Assembly: GCA_036571765.1 (NCBI GenBank)
Contig: BROE01000025.1
Coordinates: 1,655,235 to 1,719,234, forward strand
DNA length: 64,000 nucleotides
Origin: Plecoglossus altivelis
Lineage: Eukaryota; Chordata; Actinopteri; Osmeriformes; Plecoglossidae
Direction: 5' to 3'
Shown: piece by piece, positions 23,703-34,532 of the stretch
How the letters are laid out: each line of letters begins with the position of its first letter
Position numbering within the stretch: the stretch's first letter is position 1
Made by a program: the position numbers and the translations under genes
The notes under the pieces: generated by a model
What the model saw: only the letters and a program-made list of their open reading frames with translations
What the model was told of the DNA's origin: nothing
Databases searched by the model: none

Positions 23703-23790
23703 GCCCTTGTAGCTTAGAGGTTAAGCACGTGTACCATGTACACTGAAACGTGTACAAAGGGTGATGGGTTCAAATTCCAGCCCTGGCATC
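23703..23790 (+). repeat. tRNA-derived SINE-like sequence
   Basis: Starts GCCCTTGTAGCTTAGAGG (box A-like) and has GGGTTCAAATTCC (box B) at about 23766-23778, the internal RNA polymerase III promoter layout of tRNAs. It does not fold into a convincing functional tRNA, so a SINE head is more likely. Confidence 0.6.
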
Positions 23791-23924
23791 CTTTATATAT
23801 TCAAGAGTATCTTAAGAAAATACAAATCCAAATACAACATGGGTTGGAATCTCATGTCATGCTACACTCATGCGTGTCTCTTTACAATCAACACACTTTA
23901 CCTTAGGGATGTACTCTCAGAACA

Positions 23925-24045
23925 TTGATAGGCTGGTGTGTGGACCTGCTGGCTCAGTGGTTAAGGATGTGGAACATGTTAAGTGAGGCCTTTCTGGAAC
24001 AACATGGGTTTGGATCTCATGTCAATGCTGCAATTTTGTGTTTCT
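23925..24045 (+). repeat. tRNA-like repeat copy
   Basis: Contains TGGCTCAGTGGTTAAGGATG, a tRNA D-arm/box A-like core, followed by a degenerate box B (GGGTTTGGATCTC). It belongs to a repeated unit of about 130-150 bp that also includes gtttctttacaa and gttgataggc. Confidence 0.6.
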
Positions 24046-24072
24046 TTACAAACATCACATGTATTTCTAGAA

Positions 24073-24150
24073 TGTTGATAGGCCGGTGTGGCTCAGCGGT
24101 TAAGGATGTGGCCTATTTTGTGATTTGGTCCGTGGTTAGACTCTAGTTGA
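24073..24150 (+). repeat. tRNA-like repeat copy
   Basis: Second copy of the same unit: TGGCTCAGCGGTTAAGGATG followed by a degenerate GTGGTTAGACTC. Confidence 0.55.
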
Positions 24151-24314
24151 AGGCTCTTCTTGCAGATCAAATCTGGGCAAAGGAATCGTTTGGGCAAATT
24201 CAACTTTTGGACTTGTGAAGTAACTTTAGAGATAGCTGATGTGAAATGACTTACCAGTCGGTCAGAGGGATTGGGTGAGAGGGTCAGAGGGTGCCATGTT
24301 TGACCTCAAACTTC

Positions 24315-24365
24315 ACAGGCCGCATGCTAACCCACTGAACCACATACGGCTCCTACAAGGACCAT
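24315..24365 (-). repeat. tRNA-like repeat fragment, inverted
   Basis: The minus strand reads GTGGTTCAGTGGGTTAGCATG, the same D-arm-like core in the opposite orientation. Confidence 0.5.
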
Positions 24366-24544
24366 TTCTACTATACAGTCTAGTTGCCATTATGACACTA
24401 CTAAAGGCCAATACTACTTAACATCACTTAAATGAATTGAAAGTTGGTGTCAGATTAGAACCTAGAACACCATGTTGGAGCTTGATCTTGGCAGTTTGCA
24501 TGCTTTCTGCAAAGCACCATCCTGCGAATTGACACTTCTAAAAC

Positions 24545-24605
24545 ACCGAATGACAGTATTTTGTCAAGCATTTTAACCACTGAGCTAATCCTTCAATCCC
24601 AAATA
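24545..24605 (-). repeat. tRNA-like repeat fragment, inverted
   Basis: The minus strand reads GGATTAGCTCAGTGGTTAAA, another inverted copy of the tRNA-like core. Confidence 0.5.
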
Positions 24606-24654
24606 GCTGATGTGGACAGTCACACTTGCCCATAATCGCCTAGTTATTAGCAAA

Positions 24655-24930
24655 ACACACCAGGCAATTGTTTGTATTGATGGCAATCAGATCACACGAC
24701 CAATGCTACCAATCCAGATTCATTTGGCCCAATGCAACAATCACCTGGATAGACACAGTTGGCGTACATTTTGAGGACTTGGGTTTCACCGACGTAGACC
24801 CAATGTTAGAGCTAGATTTGCTACCTGTTTCGATTGGAGCTGTTGCATTAGAGCTAAATTATTTGGATCGGTGGTATTAGTCATGTGATCTTATCGCCAA
24901 TCAACACAAACTATTAATCTGCTGGGGTTA
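24655..24930. mobile_element. foldback (long imperfect inverted repeat) element, MITE-like
   Basis: The left arm (about 24655-24750) and the reverse complement of the right arm (about 24835-24930) align with scattered mismatches and small gaps. Shared blocks include agatcaca, ccaatg/ctaata, taccaatcc/taccaccgatcc and aatgcaaca. The spacer is about 85 bp. There is no coding capacity. It resembles a non-autonomous foldback element; target-site duplications were not identified. Confidence 0.55.
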
Positions 24931-27437
24931 TGCAAGCTGGGTGGCCGAGAAGGAGGTCTTTTCAAACTGTTGAGTTTTGACGTTGAACTGTCTAATTTAT
25001 ACCTCGCTACTGTCACGTTTGGTTTGTGGGCACCGTAGGCGTCCAATATGCCTGCAAATGTTTCTTTCCCATGATGGCTTTTGACCGGCGAAGCTGCCAC
25101 AAACACGCATCACAAGATCCCTTTTACTCTCTAGTTCGTTTTATTAGTGCAGTCAAACAGACGAGTTCGATCCCATACAAGGAAGTATCTAATAACGCTA
25201 ATCTACAGCGTAGAGGAGACAGAAAAGCGCTTAAGGCTTCACCAAGTAGTGGCCCCGCTGTGTTAAGAGTTGATATTTCCCCCCCCGGTGCTAACCTACA
25301 CTGATCAACTGATTCAACTATACAACACTGATTTGACTGTACAAGACAGTACATTGCATAACCTGATTCCCTGCAATGGCTTCAAGACCCCCCCCCCCCC
25401 CCCACCCCCGCCCGTAGGCGTCACACTCCGTCGTACTGCCCCCCCCCTGTGCGGCTTGCTTCTCCTCACATCTTCAGGCCGTAAAAACCCGACGAGGATT
25501 ATTAGTAACTTCTCTGGGGGTGCTGATGAGGTAGAATTGAAACTGGCCCTTTGACTACAGGGTCACACTGGTCATATAAAACTGCTTGGGAGCCAGACTT
25601 TCTCACAAAAAGCGAGTCAATATTTGCCCTGGAATACAGTGTATTCCCTTGAGAACTCCCAGTACCCTCCAAAGCCTCTTTAACACCCAGTTCTGATGGG
25701 TGCGGCTTGCGCTGGATGTTGGCTTAGGGTGCCCAGATCCTCCGGTGGGAACTAATGAAGGTTGAGCTGTACGGCTCCAGGGATCGCCTGTGTGAGACCT
25801 TGAGCTGCTGAAGAATGCCGGTGTGAACCCACGACAGGGGAAACCACGACTTAACACCACCAATGAACGCAGCCGCAGGGCCTGGAGGCCGCCTGGAGGC
25901 CGCCTGGAGGCCGCGAGGAGCGTGCCCGTTTTAAGACCCCCACCCTCCTCCCCCCCCCCCCCCCCTTTTTTTTTTTTTTTTAACCCAACACGGGATACTC
26001 AGGCCAGGGCTGTGTTGATGTCTGTAAGGATCTACCGTTCCACATGGTCTCTGCACCAGCCTGGGAATCAGACTTTTACAAGGAAGACGTTGCCTTAACA
26101 AATATTTAAGAGTTACAAGCACGAGTTACACTAATCGTTCAATAAGAGGGTACGAAACACAAACTTGAACGATATTTCGCATTTTAAAAAACAGGAACCG
26201 GAGTGGAGAGTCTGTGAAAACAATCTTCGAATCTCTGGGCCCCCCCCGTCATCAAATTAACAGCTTGGACATTTGGAACTATTGATCCCTGTCCTTTAGT
26301 TTGACTTGATTATGTTAATACACACACATTTCAACTATGAAATAAAAAATACAAAACTTTGACATAGGTATAAAAAGGTTTTGATACACGTTTCTAAGTT
26401 ACTTCAATTGCAACCAGATTTGATGGCTTTCATACAAAACGTTTGACCAGTATGTTCAGGCTACTTCATGACAGAACTATCTACAGATTCAAAGCCATCC
26501 TCCTTATGAAATGGCTTTCTACGATGCCAACTGTGTCATTTACAAAAGACAAGGCATGTTTTTGAACATGGTTCGGCACTAAATAGGGGCACCTGGCTGC
26601 TGCTCATATTTTCATATGATTTGCAAATGATTGGAGTTCAATTCAGAAACTGGAAGAAGAAAGGATTTGAAATTCCATTCTGACCAATCGCAGCTCTTGT
26701 ACGCCGGCGAAAGAATTTCAACCCAGGAAGAAAAGTACACGGACACCAAGCACACCCAGAGCTGTCCAGAGACAGACCCCATCTGATGGATTGGCACGAG
26801 AATTTCTAAAGAGACCCCCCCCCCTCACCTCCTCATTCTGATCAACATCACTACCACTAAGGTGTGGACGCACCAACTAGTATAATAGTATCATATAGTT
26901 GACACAAGGTGTCCTTTAGCCTCTAGACTAGCCTGTAAACATGACAACTTCTCATTCCCGGCCACGTATAGGAAGGTTTGGAGTTGATTATCCGCAGCAA
27001 AGCGTCGACAGAGGTCCATCACCGCTCACAGGACCGTCCTACCCTTTTTAGCTGTGACAGATTACCCAGGAGACCATATAATGTGCCAACGCCTCGCTGT
27101 GTCGCATCGCTCTCTGCCAGAATAGACATCACCTAGCCGTTCAACATGTGAACGCCACGCCCACTGAGTCCCAAGTCTATTTATGCATAATAACCTGAAG
27201 GAAACGCACATCTTAGGGTGCCAGTCGGTTCGGAGAGAGAGGAGGGGAGGGGTTCCTTCTTAAGTGAATACTGTACACGAGATCAGACCATGCATGCGGT
27301 TTTGCTTGCTGGTTGCATGATTTACAGTTAGATGGAAGACCTAATTCGAACTGAAATACCATCATCCTTCCCCAAACGACAAGAAAAAAAAAAAAAAAAA
27401 AAATCACTAAAACAAAAAAAACAGATGATCTCTCTCT

Positions 27438-27544
27438 NNNNNNNNNNNNNNNNNNNNNNNNNNNNNNNNNNNNNNNNNNNNNNNNNNNNNNNNNNNNNNN
27501 NNNNNNNNNNNNNNNNNNNNNNNNNNNNNNNNNNNNNNNNNNNN
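27438..27544. other. assembly gap (107 N)
   Basis: Run of N. The flanks are near-duplicates of each other (about 27242-27390 and 27545-27696). Confidence 0.99.
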
Positions 27545-28340
27545 GGGGGGGGGGAAGGTTTCCTTTTCTTATAGTTGAATACTGTGTACATGATCAGTAC
27601 CATGCATGGTTTTGCTGCTGTTGCATGTTTACAGTTGAGATGGGGAAGAGCCTAGATTCGAATGAAATACACACATCCTTTCCCCAAGACGACAAATCAC
27701 TGTTCGATTAGAAATCTACACCGTTTTTAAGAGCTAACTATTTAGGCACAAGGAAATAGAATAAAAACAACCTAGTAATTATATATATATGTATATATAT
27801 GATCCTTGTAATGCCAAGACATGGCTGTGGTGTCATGCAGAACACTGTGGTCCGAGTCTGTTTCGATTGCCTTTCGTCTACCATTCCCAGTAGAATAAAA
27901 AGATAAAAATGGACCAATCAGGTCTCATATGTAGTTCTGGACCTGACCAATGGAATGCAGGTCCTCTAGAGATCCATATGTTCCAGAGTAGAGAGGACTA
28001 GCCCCCAGAGTGCATAGTAGAATTCCACTTCATCCATGACCCCCCCCCCCCCCCCCCCTCCCCCACACCCCTCCCCCTCCTCCCCACTCATAAAACTCTA
28101 AGCAAGCCCTAACCAGCCACGCAAACATTGATTGTGATTTCTGCAATAAACCAGTGCATCCCATTTACATGTAACGTAGCCTGCAACTAGAATCTCTACT
28201 GGATTACAGGTGTGATGGACCAGGGCCTTCCCCCAGGATGTGCCCATGTGAGGAGGGTGAACAATAGGAACCTCCTCCTCCTATTGAGTGACAGAGCTAT
28301 AGGGTGTCGTGTGAGTGGAGAGGACAGCCCCAGGGCTTTT

Positions 28341-31300
28341 TCAGCTCTTGAAGCGGGTTTGTTCACAGATGTGGTTAAATTTCCTTCAAGAAAAGAAAAA
28401 ACAAAAAAGATGTTTTTTTTTTAGGATCACTAATCGCTGAAAATAATTATAGGCACATGTGCCATATTGTATATAATTTGGTAGTATTGTCATGCAAGGA
28501 TGGTTCAATTTCACACCAAAAAAAGGAAAGAAAATTGAAAGAGACTGCGGCTCCCTCTAGTGGCAGCCTTAGAGACATGCAACTCAAAACATGCACTTGT
28601 TTTCAGCGCCAGACGAGCTGTAGTGTAGTTTACTCACATGGCGTGATGCGCCTTGACCTGAGTGCGGCAGTTCCGGCCCCAATAGCAGTCAGGACGAGAT
28701 GTCACAGCAACTTGGAGGAAACAACAACAACATCATCAACAACAACATCAACATCTGATTCTGACACAGAACTAATTGTTCGTTATCATATTCAGTTTTT
28801 GGGTGATCCACCAATACTTACTGATGTGCGTGTGTGTGTGTGTTCCTTTGTGTGTGACAATGTGTGATGTGTTCCTTTGTGTGTGACAGTCTGTGTGTAA
28901 TGTGTTCCTTTGTGTGTGACAGTGCGTGTGTGATGTGTTCCTTTGTGTGTGAGTGTGACCGTGTGTGTGTGTGTGTGTGAGACAGTGAGTATGCTTGTTT
29001 ACCTGGGAGCTCTGCGGGCGAGATGTTCTGTCTGTATTTGTAAGCCAGCTCCTTGAAGGCCCTCAGGCCGCAGCAGAAACACAGCACAGCGCTGCCGTTG
29101 ATGCGGTAATCTGGGACGGGGAAGAAAAAGAGCAGGAGAGTTCTCAAAGTGGAGGCCGACCGCGAGGGCTGACAGCCTTCACGGCGGCCTCGGAGCGGGA
29201 GGCTGGAGGCTGGAGGCTGGGGGTGTTGCACACTCACCAGAGAGGTAATAGCTTCCTTGCTGCAGGCCATGCAGGCCTTCCTGCAGTAGGCTTCTCCAGG
29301 TCATCCCTTTGGCAGCAAGGTAGTTCTAGGGGCAGGAGGAGAAACAGGGTCAACACACAGGGTTCTGGGAAGTAAAACTGCCAGATCGTGGGAGGTCGTA
29401 GGTCAACAGATGACGATAACAAAGCGTCCGTGTGATTTCAAAAAGGGGGGGTGTACATATGTTGCCAAGCTCTGATCCCAGAGCTCAGCTCACGGGCAGC
29501 TCCAGGAGGTTACCTGGAGGATCTCAGACTCGTAGTTATTGTTGTTAAGGACCCCGTCCAGACACTTGTCTGTGAGGTTGAGCTCTGTGGAAACACCCCA
29601 AAAACAGACGCCGGTCAGAACTCAGAGGAAGAGACACGATACAAACCGTTTGGCGTTCATTTACGTGTAGTTATCCTATGACGCTTTGGGGCAATGGGGT
29701 TGCTACGGCGACAGCAGCGATGAGCTACGTACCGCTGAAGCGGGCCAAGCAGCCTTGACAGCCGATCCTCTGGCACCCCCAGTACATGTGGCAGAAAGGT
29801 CGCTGGCACACCATGCCTGCCAGACACCCAACACACAGAGACACCACAACCCATCAGCACATTCAACACACGCACCATTGGTCCACAGGTTGACTGGCGG
29901 GTTTGGTGGGCCACTCACATTGCTGCGCGGAGAGCTGCTGGCCAATGAGCTCTGCGCGGCGGTCTGGCATGGGCTGCAGGCAGCAGGTGCAGATGACATG
30001 GCGACCCTGGAGCGGGCACGAGTAGCCTTGAGAAGGAGCTGCACCGAGAGAGAGAGGGAGAGAGAGGGAGAGACGTAGAGAGAGAGGGAGAGACGTAGAG
30101 GGAGAGACGTAGAGAGAGTGGTAGAACACAGTTCAAGTTCCATGACGTACAGAGAAGTCCTAAGATTAGTTCACGTGCAGTGGCCAATGCTACAGAATGT
30201 GCATGCAGAAATACATTAGAAACATGATGAAAGGGCAGGGCAGGCACAGGCAGATGGAGCAGAAGCAGCTGAGTGTGATGATACCTGAGGGCCCCTCAGA
30301 GGAGGTGGAAGGGCCTTCTCCAGGAGGCTTCCCTGCTCCCTCCTCAGGCACTGGAGGGGCTGGCTGGGCTGGAGGGGCTGGCTGGGCTGAAGGGGCTGGT
30401 GGGGCTGGTGGAGTCAGGGGGGCAGGAGGGAACAAGGAAGCAGAGGGGAAGAGGGGAGGGGCTATTCCAGTGGTCCACAGCCCCTGATTGATCTCCCTCC
30501 TGTAGCCTAGACACTGTCTGCACATGGCAAACGGCTGCCCGCTGACGGAAGAGGAATGGAAAACGTCGGATGGAGACGACCATAACGGGAGGTTAAAACC
30601 GAGGCAGAAACGCTCGCTGAGCTGACCTGACATCGGAAGCGTCGCTGTCGTTGTCGGACAGCTCGAACAGATAATCGGAGCTGCCCTCTTCGTCGGAGAA
30701 GGAGCGCTCGATCTTGGGCTGCAACATGTCCTGCGTGATCTTGTTCCGGCTGTCCATGCTCTTCAAGTCCTCCTCGCAGCGGCACTTCTCTGCAAACGCC
30801 AACACCTCCGGGGTCAACCTCACACAGCCACCTTACCCTCCGACCCCTATGACCTCTGACCCCCACCCCCCCCGCGTGAAGCGTTGTGGAAAGCGTTCAG
30901 ACCTGGGTGCTGGGTGAGGTAGGCCTCCACCAGGTTATTCAGGATGTGGTTCTTGCGGATCCTCTCCACGGGGCAGCGGCAGGTGGGGCAGAGGGACGAG
31001 CGCTCCATCCAGCCGGAGTAGCAGGCTGCACAGAAGGTGTGCATGCAGGGCTGCAGGCTGGCGGGATGCAGAAACGCACGCAGCGAGGGGGTTAGCGATA
31101 GGGAGCTGCGCGTCGCTAATGCTAAGCGGCTCAAAACTGATATAACAGGCGTCGACGAAATAGGATGTATAAAGATACACAAGAGACTTGTCTCTCTGGC
31201 TGTGGGGACTGACTACATCTAGCCATGACGCCTGAGATATTCCATAGGGTTGGTGGCTACCTGACGCAGTCGTGCAGCAAGTCCTGGCAGATGATGCAGG

Positions 31301-34300
31301 TGAGAGACTCCTCCATCTTGTCTGTCTTGGTCCCTTCCTTGGGTACTTTACCCAGAAGGTCCCTCAAGGAACCCTTGGCTGGAGCCACGTCCTGAGCGCC
31401 GGAGGTGTGAGGGGACGCCAAGTCAGGAACCGCATCTGGAAACGGAACAACACCCGTGTCACATCCTACTGAAAGGCCACGGGAGACGTTTCCCTAACCG
31501 ATAACCTCTTGAAAAGGGTCTTTCAGTACATTTCATTCATTTAACAGACGCGTTCGTCCAAAGAGGCATTTAAATAGTGCGTTTACGATGTTCCGCTGAA
31601 GATCAAGGCTCAGCAGCGCAGTATTTCAGTGGTTAGAGGAGAGGAACGATCTGTATTTACAAGTCACGTGGAAAAGTAACCACATCTCAGCTACCAGACA
31701 TGGTGAGAACTCCAGTGCATCAATAACAGCATTCCATGGTCACCGTGGATACCGACTGGATGAAAAACATCTTGAATTCATTAAAAGACCGACTGGCGCT
31801 GGGTGGAAGTGTATGGCTAGCTCCCAACCTCACCCCAGCTGCATGCAACCCCCAACATAAACATCCCTTCATGCGTTTTCACCATTTGTCTGGATCCAGA
31901 AGTCCTTTACGGCCAGTTCATAAACTCAAAGACACTTAACCAAACCCATACATCAGGGTCTAACCGTAAACGATTACACGTTTGAGATGCGTTTTTTGTT
32001 TTTTTTTAAGCCGGCTAAGTGCAGCCAATCATGCTAACCAGAGTCGATCTTCCTCCTCTTCCTCTCTGGCTCCTCCGTGCGGCCCTGCAGGGGCAGGGTG
32101 GAGGCAGACGTGTCCTTGTAAGCCGGGGGAGGACAGCTAGGGCTCTCCACAAGGACTTCACCCTGAGGGCCAGCGGGGAGGTGGAAGGTGGAGGTGGAGG
32201 GCTGGGGCTCCGGGGCTCGATAGGCCCCCGGCGCTCTGAGGAGGAGAGGCTCCACTGACAGGCCTGCAGCTGGAGGAGGAGGAGGAGGAGGAGCAGGAGA
32301 TCCCTGCTCCTGGTCTGGGACTCCTCCGCTGGCACCTACTATGGAGAAGACAGAAGTGACTCAGCTAAAAGGTCACAAAAACGAGGAAGTGGGTGAATGT
32401 CAATCAGATTTACATATCAGAGTGAAACTTACTATTGGTTCCGTGTGAAACTGCCAGCTCGGGTTTCAAGGACTGGTACACATAGGCAATATCTGCAGGG
32501 GAAAAAGGGATTCTATTAATTTGGATATGATTACACTTTCAAAAGGTAAACAAAACACTGGGGGGGGGGGGGGGGGGTTCATTCCTTATGTGTGTTTGTA
32601 ATACACAAGCCTCATGGTGTCGAAACAGCAGGATGAGCGCGACCATTCCACACTCACTCTGCTCGGGCTCGGTCTTCCTGTAGACAAAGTAGATGACATC
32701 ACCGCTCTGCAGCAAGTGCGTCTGCTTCTTCACCAGCTTGGACATGTTGATCACCGTGCCGTTGGTGCTGCGGAGGCGGGAGCACAGCAAACAAACCGCT
32801 TGGTTTACTCGCCTGCGGTGGACGTGAGCCGAGCAGCCTTGGGAGGCCGCAGCCGGGGGCGCGCCGCGGGCTGGCGCGCCAGCAACCGGAGCCAGGGTTA
32901 CTGCCAAATCTTACAGGCGGATACCGCGCGCTCTGACGCGTTTCCGTCGAAGCGAGTCGTGGTTTCGGCGGCGGCGGCGGGCGACCGTTCGCGTTAAAAT
33001 GCGGACATCGGAGGATGGCGCGACGGTGGTATTGGCGACCTGAACGAACAGTCGTCGCCTTCGCGGTCTGCTGTGAGAGAGCTTAACAGTAGCATATTGT
33101 TGTCACACCAGCAAAGCAACTCCGCTGGATTACAAGCGGGTAGTCGCAGGCTGATGGTACTTCCTGAAATAGCCGTGTCCAACGAGCTGCGACGTTGGCG
33201 CGCGGATGTAAAAACGCAGCAAGCACACGGCTGCTTTTCACCTGGTTGACTCGGTGCCGAGCAAAACACGAAGCCCTTTCAAAATGACCCGTTCCTGCGA
33301 TTTCCCTCATTATCTGCCAGCCGGTTGGTTTACACTGTCAATTAGGTTAGACTGCATGGCAAGTGCGCTGTTCAATCCACAGTCAAATCCAGAGCCCAAT
33401 TAACAACATTTAAAAGAAAAAACGCGCCCTCAGACCATCTGAATTGTTCCGTTTAACGTCAGAGTAATAGTGGATGGTTGTATACGCGCAGGAGGATGTA
33501 GGAGGACTGAACGCACGCCTTGTCAGGCTGTCGTGCGGCAGATGTAGACGCTCAGATCTGACGTTTGGACCTTAGATTGCGTTTTACCGATCCGCTCGTT
33601 GATGAGAATCAAAGCCGGAGCCTACCTCATGTCTTCGAGCCACGCCGATCCGGAATTCTCATCTTGCACGATCTTGCAATGATCCCCCGAAACCAGTTTG
33701 TTTGCAGGAAACGAAAGATCACACCCTAATAAAAAAAAACAGAGAGCAGTCTTTACGAGGTGACATCAAAAGTTTCCAAATGAAATACGGGCGTGTGTGC
33801 ATTTGTTTATAAGGTTTCAAATAATGACACTTAAGTTTCGCAGACAAGTCTTAAGTATAGCTGTGTGGGAATTTGAATATTGCATTAGATATCTGATTAT
33901 ATGCTAATGGGCCCCTCTCCTTTATTGACTAAGCTTTCAAGAACTGCATAGCAGACAGGCCTAATTAAGGCCAATCTCTGCATTGGAAAGCAGACTTCAC
34001 ATACTCGATATAATAGAGCCGCCAACACACAACCTTGGGAGATACAAGCACTCCTTGGGCAAAATCCATACAAAAAGCCTACTTAATATTCCACACACAT
34101 GTTCTCAATAGATGCCTTTGTTATCCTGGAAGGGGGTGTCTAAGTTTGTCAAACTAAAGAAGGCATTGTGCCCCGTCAATTGAACTGCCTGAGAGACTCA
34201 CAGTGTCTGGCTTCTGTCTATATGGTCTTATCTCAAATTACCATTAACAAGTTGGTAAATATCCAGAAAGATATATCATGTTATCACTACCATTTTATTG

Positions 34301-34532
34301 ATTTAACAAATATGTCTTTGAACACAGTGGTTATTAAGGCAAGAAAAATGTTCATACCGCTACAATCAAAACAACAAATATATGACAAGTGATAATAATA
34401 ATAATAATATATTTGTGTACCTTTTCTTCGTCCGACAGTACATTCTCTGTTGACAAGCAACACTTCGGAATCGCAGCTTGAGTCAACCCTGATCAACTTC
34501 CCCCACGGTCTGACCCTTCCTTGATGCTCCAT
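28341..34532 (-). CDS. chfr: chfr, E3 ubiquitin ligase with FHA, RING and PBZ modules (complete, 672 aa)
   Basis: Mitotic stress (antephase) checkpoint E3 ubiquitin ligase, nuclear, binding poly(ADP-ribose). Coding exons in order: 34532-34421, 33725-33626, 32767-32658, 32492-32433, 32338-32039, 31435-31261, 31057-30903, 30789-30627, 30541-30285, 30038-29919, 29816-29733, 29584-29514, 29325-29238, 29110-29003, 28710-28638, 28383-28341 (stop TGA). All phases join, 2019 nt. The FHA domain spans about residues 10-100 (G34-RR, S50-GDH53, TNGT 72-75). The C3HC4 RING is C274, C277, C290, H292, C295, C298, C309, C312. A cysteine-rich region follows, then a C-terminal PBZ finger with C643, C649, H657, H663. 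Mammalian CHFR is 664 residues. It is tail-to-tail with the CUB-like gene. Low-complexity proline tracts in two exons are the only obvious departures from mammals. Confidence 0.97.
28638..28710 (-). CDS. chfr: chfr PBZ zinc finger exon
   Basis: Encodes VAVTSRPDCYWGRNCRTQVK and on to the first histidine pair (HHA). The last histidine and the C-terminus KFNHICEQTRFKS lie on the final 43-nt exon (28383-28341). The donor is AT/gtgagt; the final acceptor follows a T-rich tract (cttgaag). Confidence 0.93.
28825..28985. repeat. TG-rich minisatellite in chfr intron
   Basis: Repeated tgtgttcctttgtgtgtgac units (about 20-35 bp, at least four copies) ending in (GT)n, between the last full-size chfr exons. 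Confidence 0.9.
30040..30118. repeat. purine-rich GA repeat in chfr intron
   Basis: gagagagagggagagacgta-type units next to the acceptor of the 30038 exon. On the gene strand it forms the polypyrimidine tract. Confidence 0.85.
30903..31057 (-). CDS. chfr: chfr RING finger, second part
   Basis: Encodes LQPCMHTFCAACYSGWMERS and the closing CPTCRCP, that is zinc ligands 3-8 of the RING. Ligands 1-2 (CIIC) are at the end of the preceding exon (31435-31261). The boundary falls inside the RING at a split serine codon, with phases 2/1 matching. Confidence 0.96.
32039..32338 (-). CDS. chfr: chfr linker exon with CCT-repeat polyproline
   Basis: Encodes the disordered linker after the FHA domain. It includes seven consecutive prolines from a CCT repeat (about 32272-32292), the conserved EPQPSTST block and a basic ERKRRKIDS end. 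Phases 1/1. Confidence 0.92.
32768..33625 (-). other. chfr intron
   Basis: CpG-rich in its first 250 bases (in plus coordinates 32770-33000). No exon is supported; open frames through it are not conserved-looking. Confidence 0.6.
33626..33725 (-). CDS. chfr: chfr FHA core exon
   Basis: Encodes GCDLSFPANKLVSGDHCKIV and on to LEDM, the part of the FHA domain holding the conserved S-G-D-H phosphothreonine-binding loop. The next exon (32767-32658) supplies the TNGT loop and the GDVIYFVYRKTEPEQ end of the domain. Confidence 0.95.
33726..34420 (-). other. chfr intron
   Basis: AT-rich, with a short (AAT)n run (about 34392-34410) near the donor of the first coding exon. Nothing else seen. Confidence 0.6.

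Larger units (their letters stand above)
23105..28340. other. intergenic region between the CUB-like gene and chfr (tail to tail)
   Basis: About 5.2 kb with no supported gene. It holds tRNA-like repeats (23.7-24.6 kb), a hairpin, a foldback element, long C and T runs (25388-25408, 25951-25981, 28040-28058), an N gap and, at its right end, the chfr 3' UTR, for which I could not find a clear minus-strand AATAAA. Short open frames here show no recognisable product. Confidence 0.7.

Noticed and set aside
23703..23790. Functional tRNA gene
   Set aside because: Box A- and box B-like words are present, but the arms do not pair into a convincing cloverleaf and similar fragments are scattered nearby, so a SINE is more likely.
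24668..24880. 70-codon frame
   Set aside because: It lies wholly inside the foldback element and has no recognisable similarity.
29703..30143. Ser/Leu-rich frames opposite and beside chfr exons
   Set aside because: Antisense or shifted readings of the 29733 and 29919 chfr exons plus the intron GA repeat.
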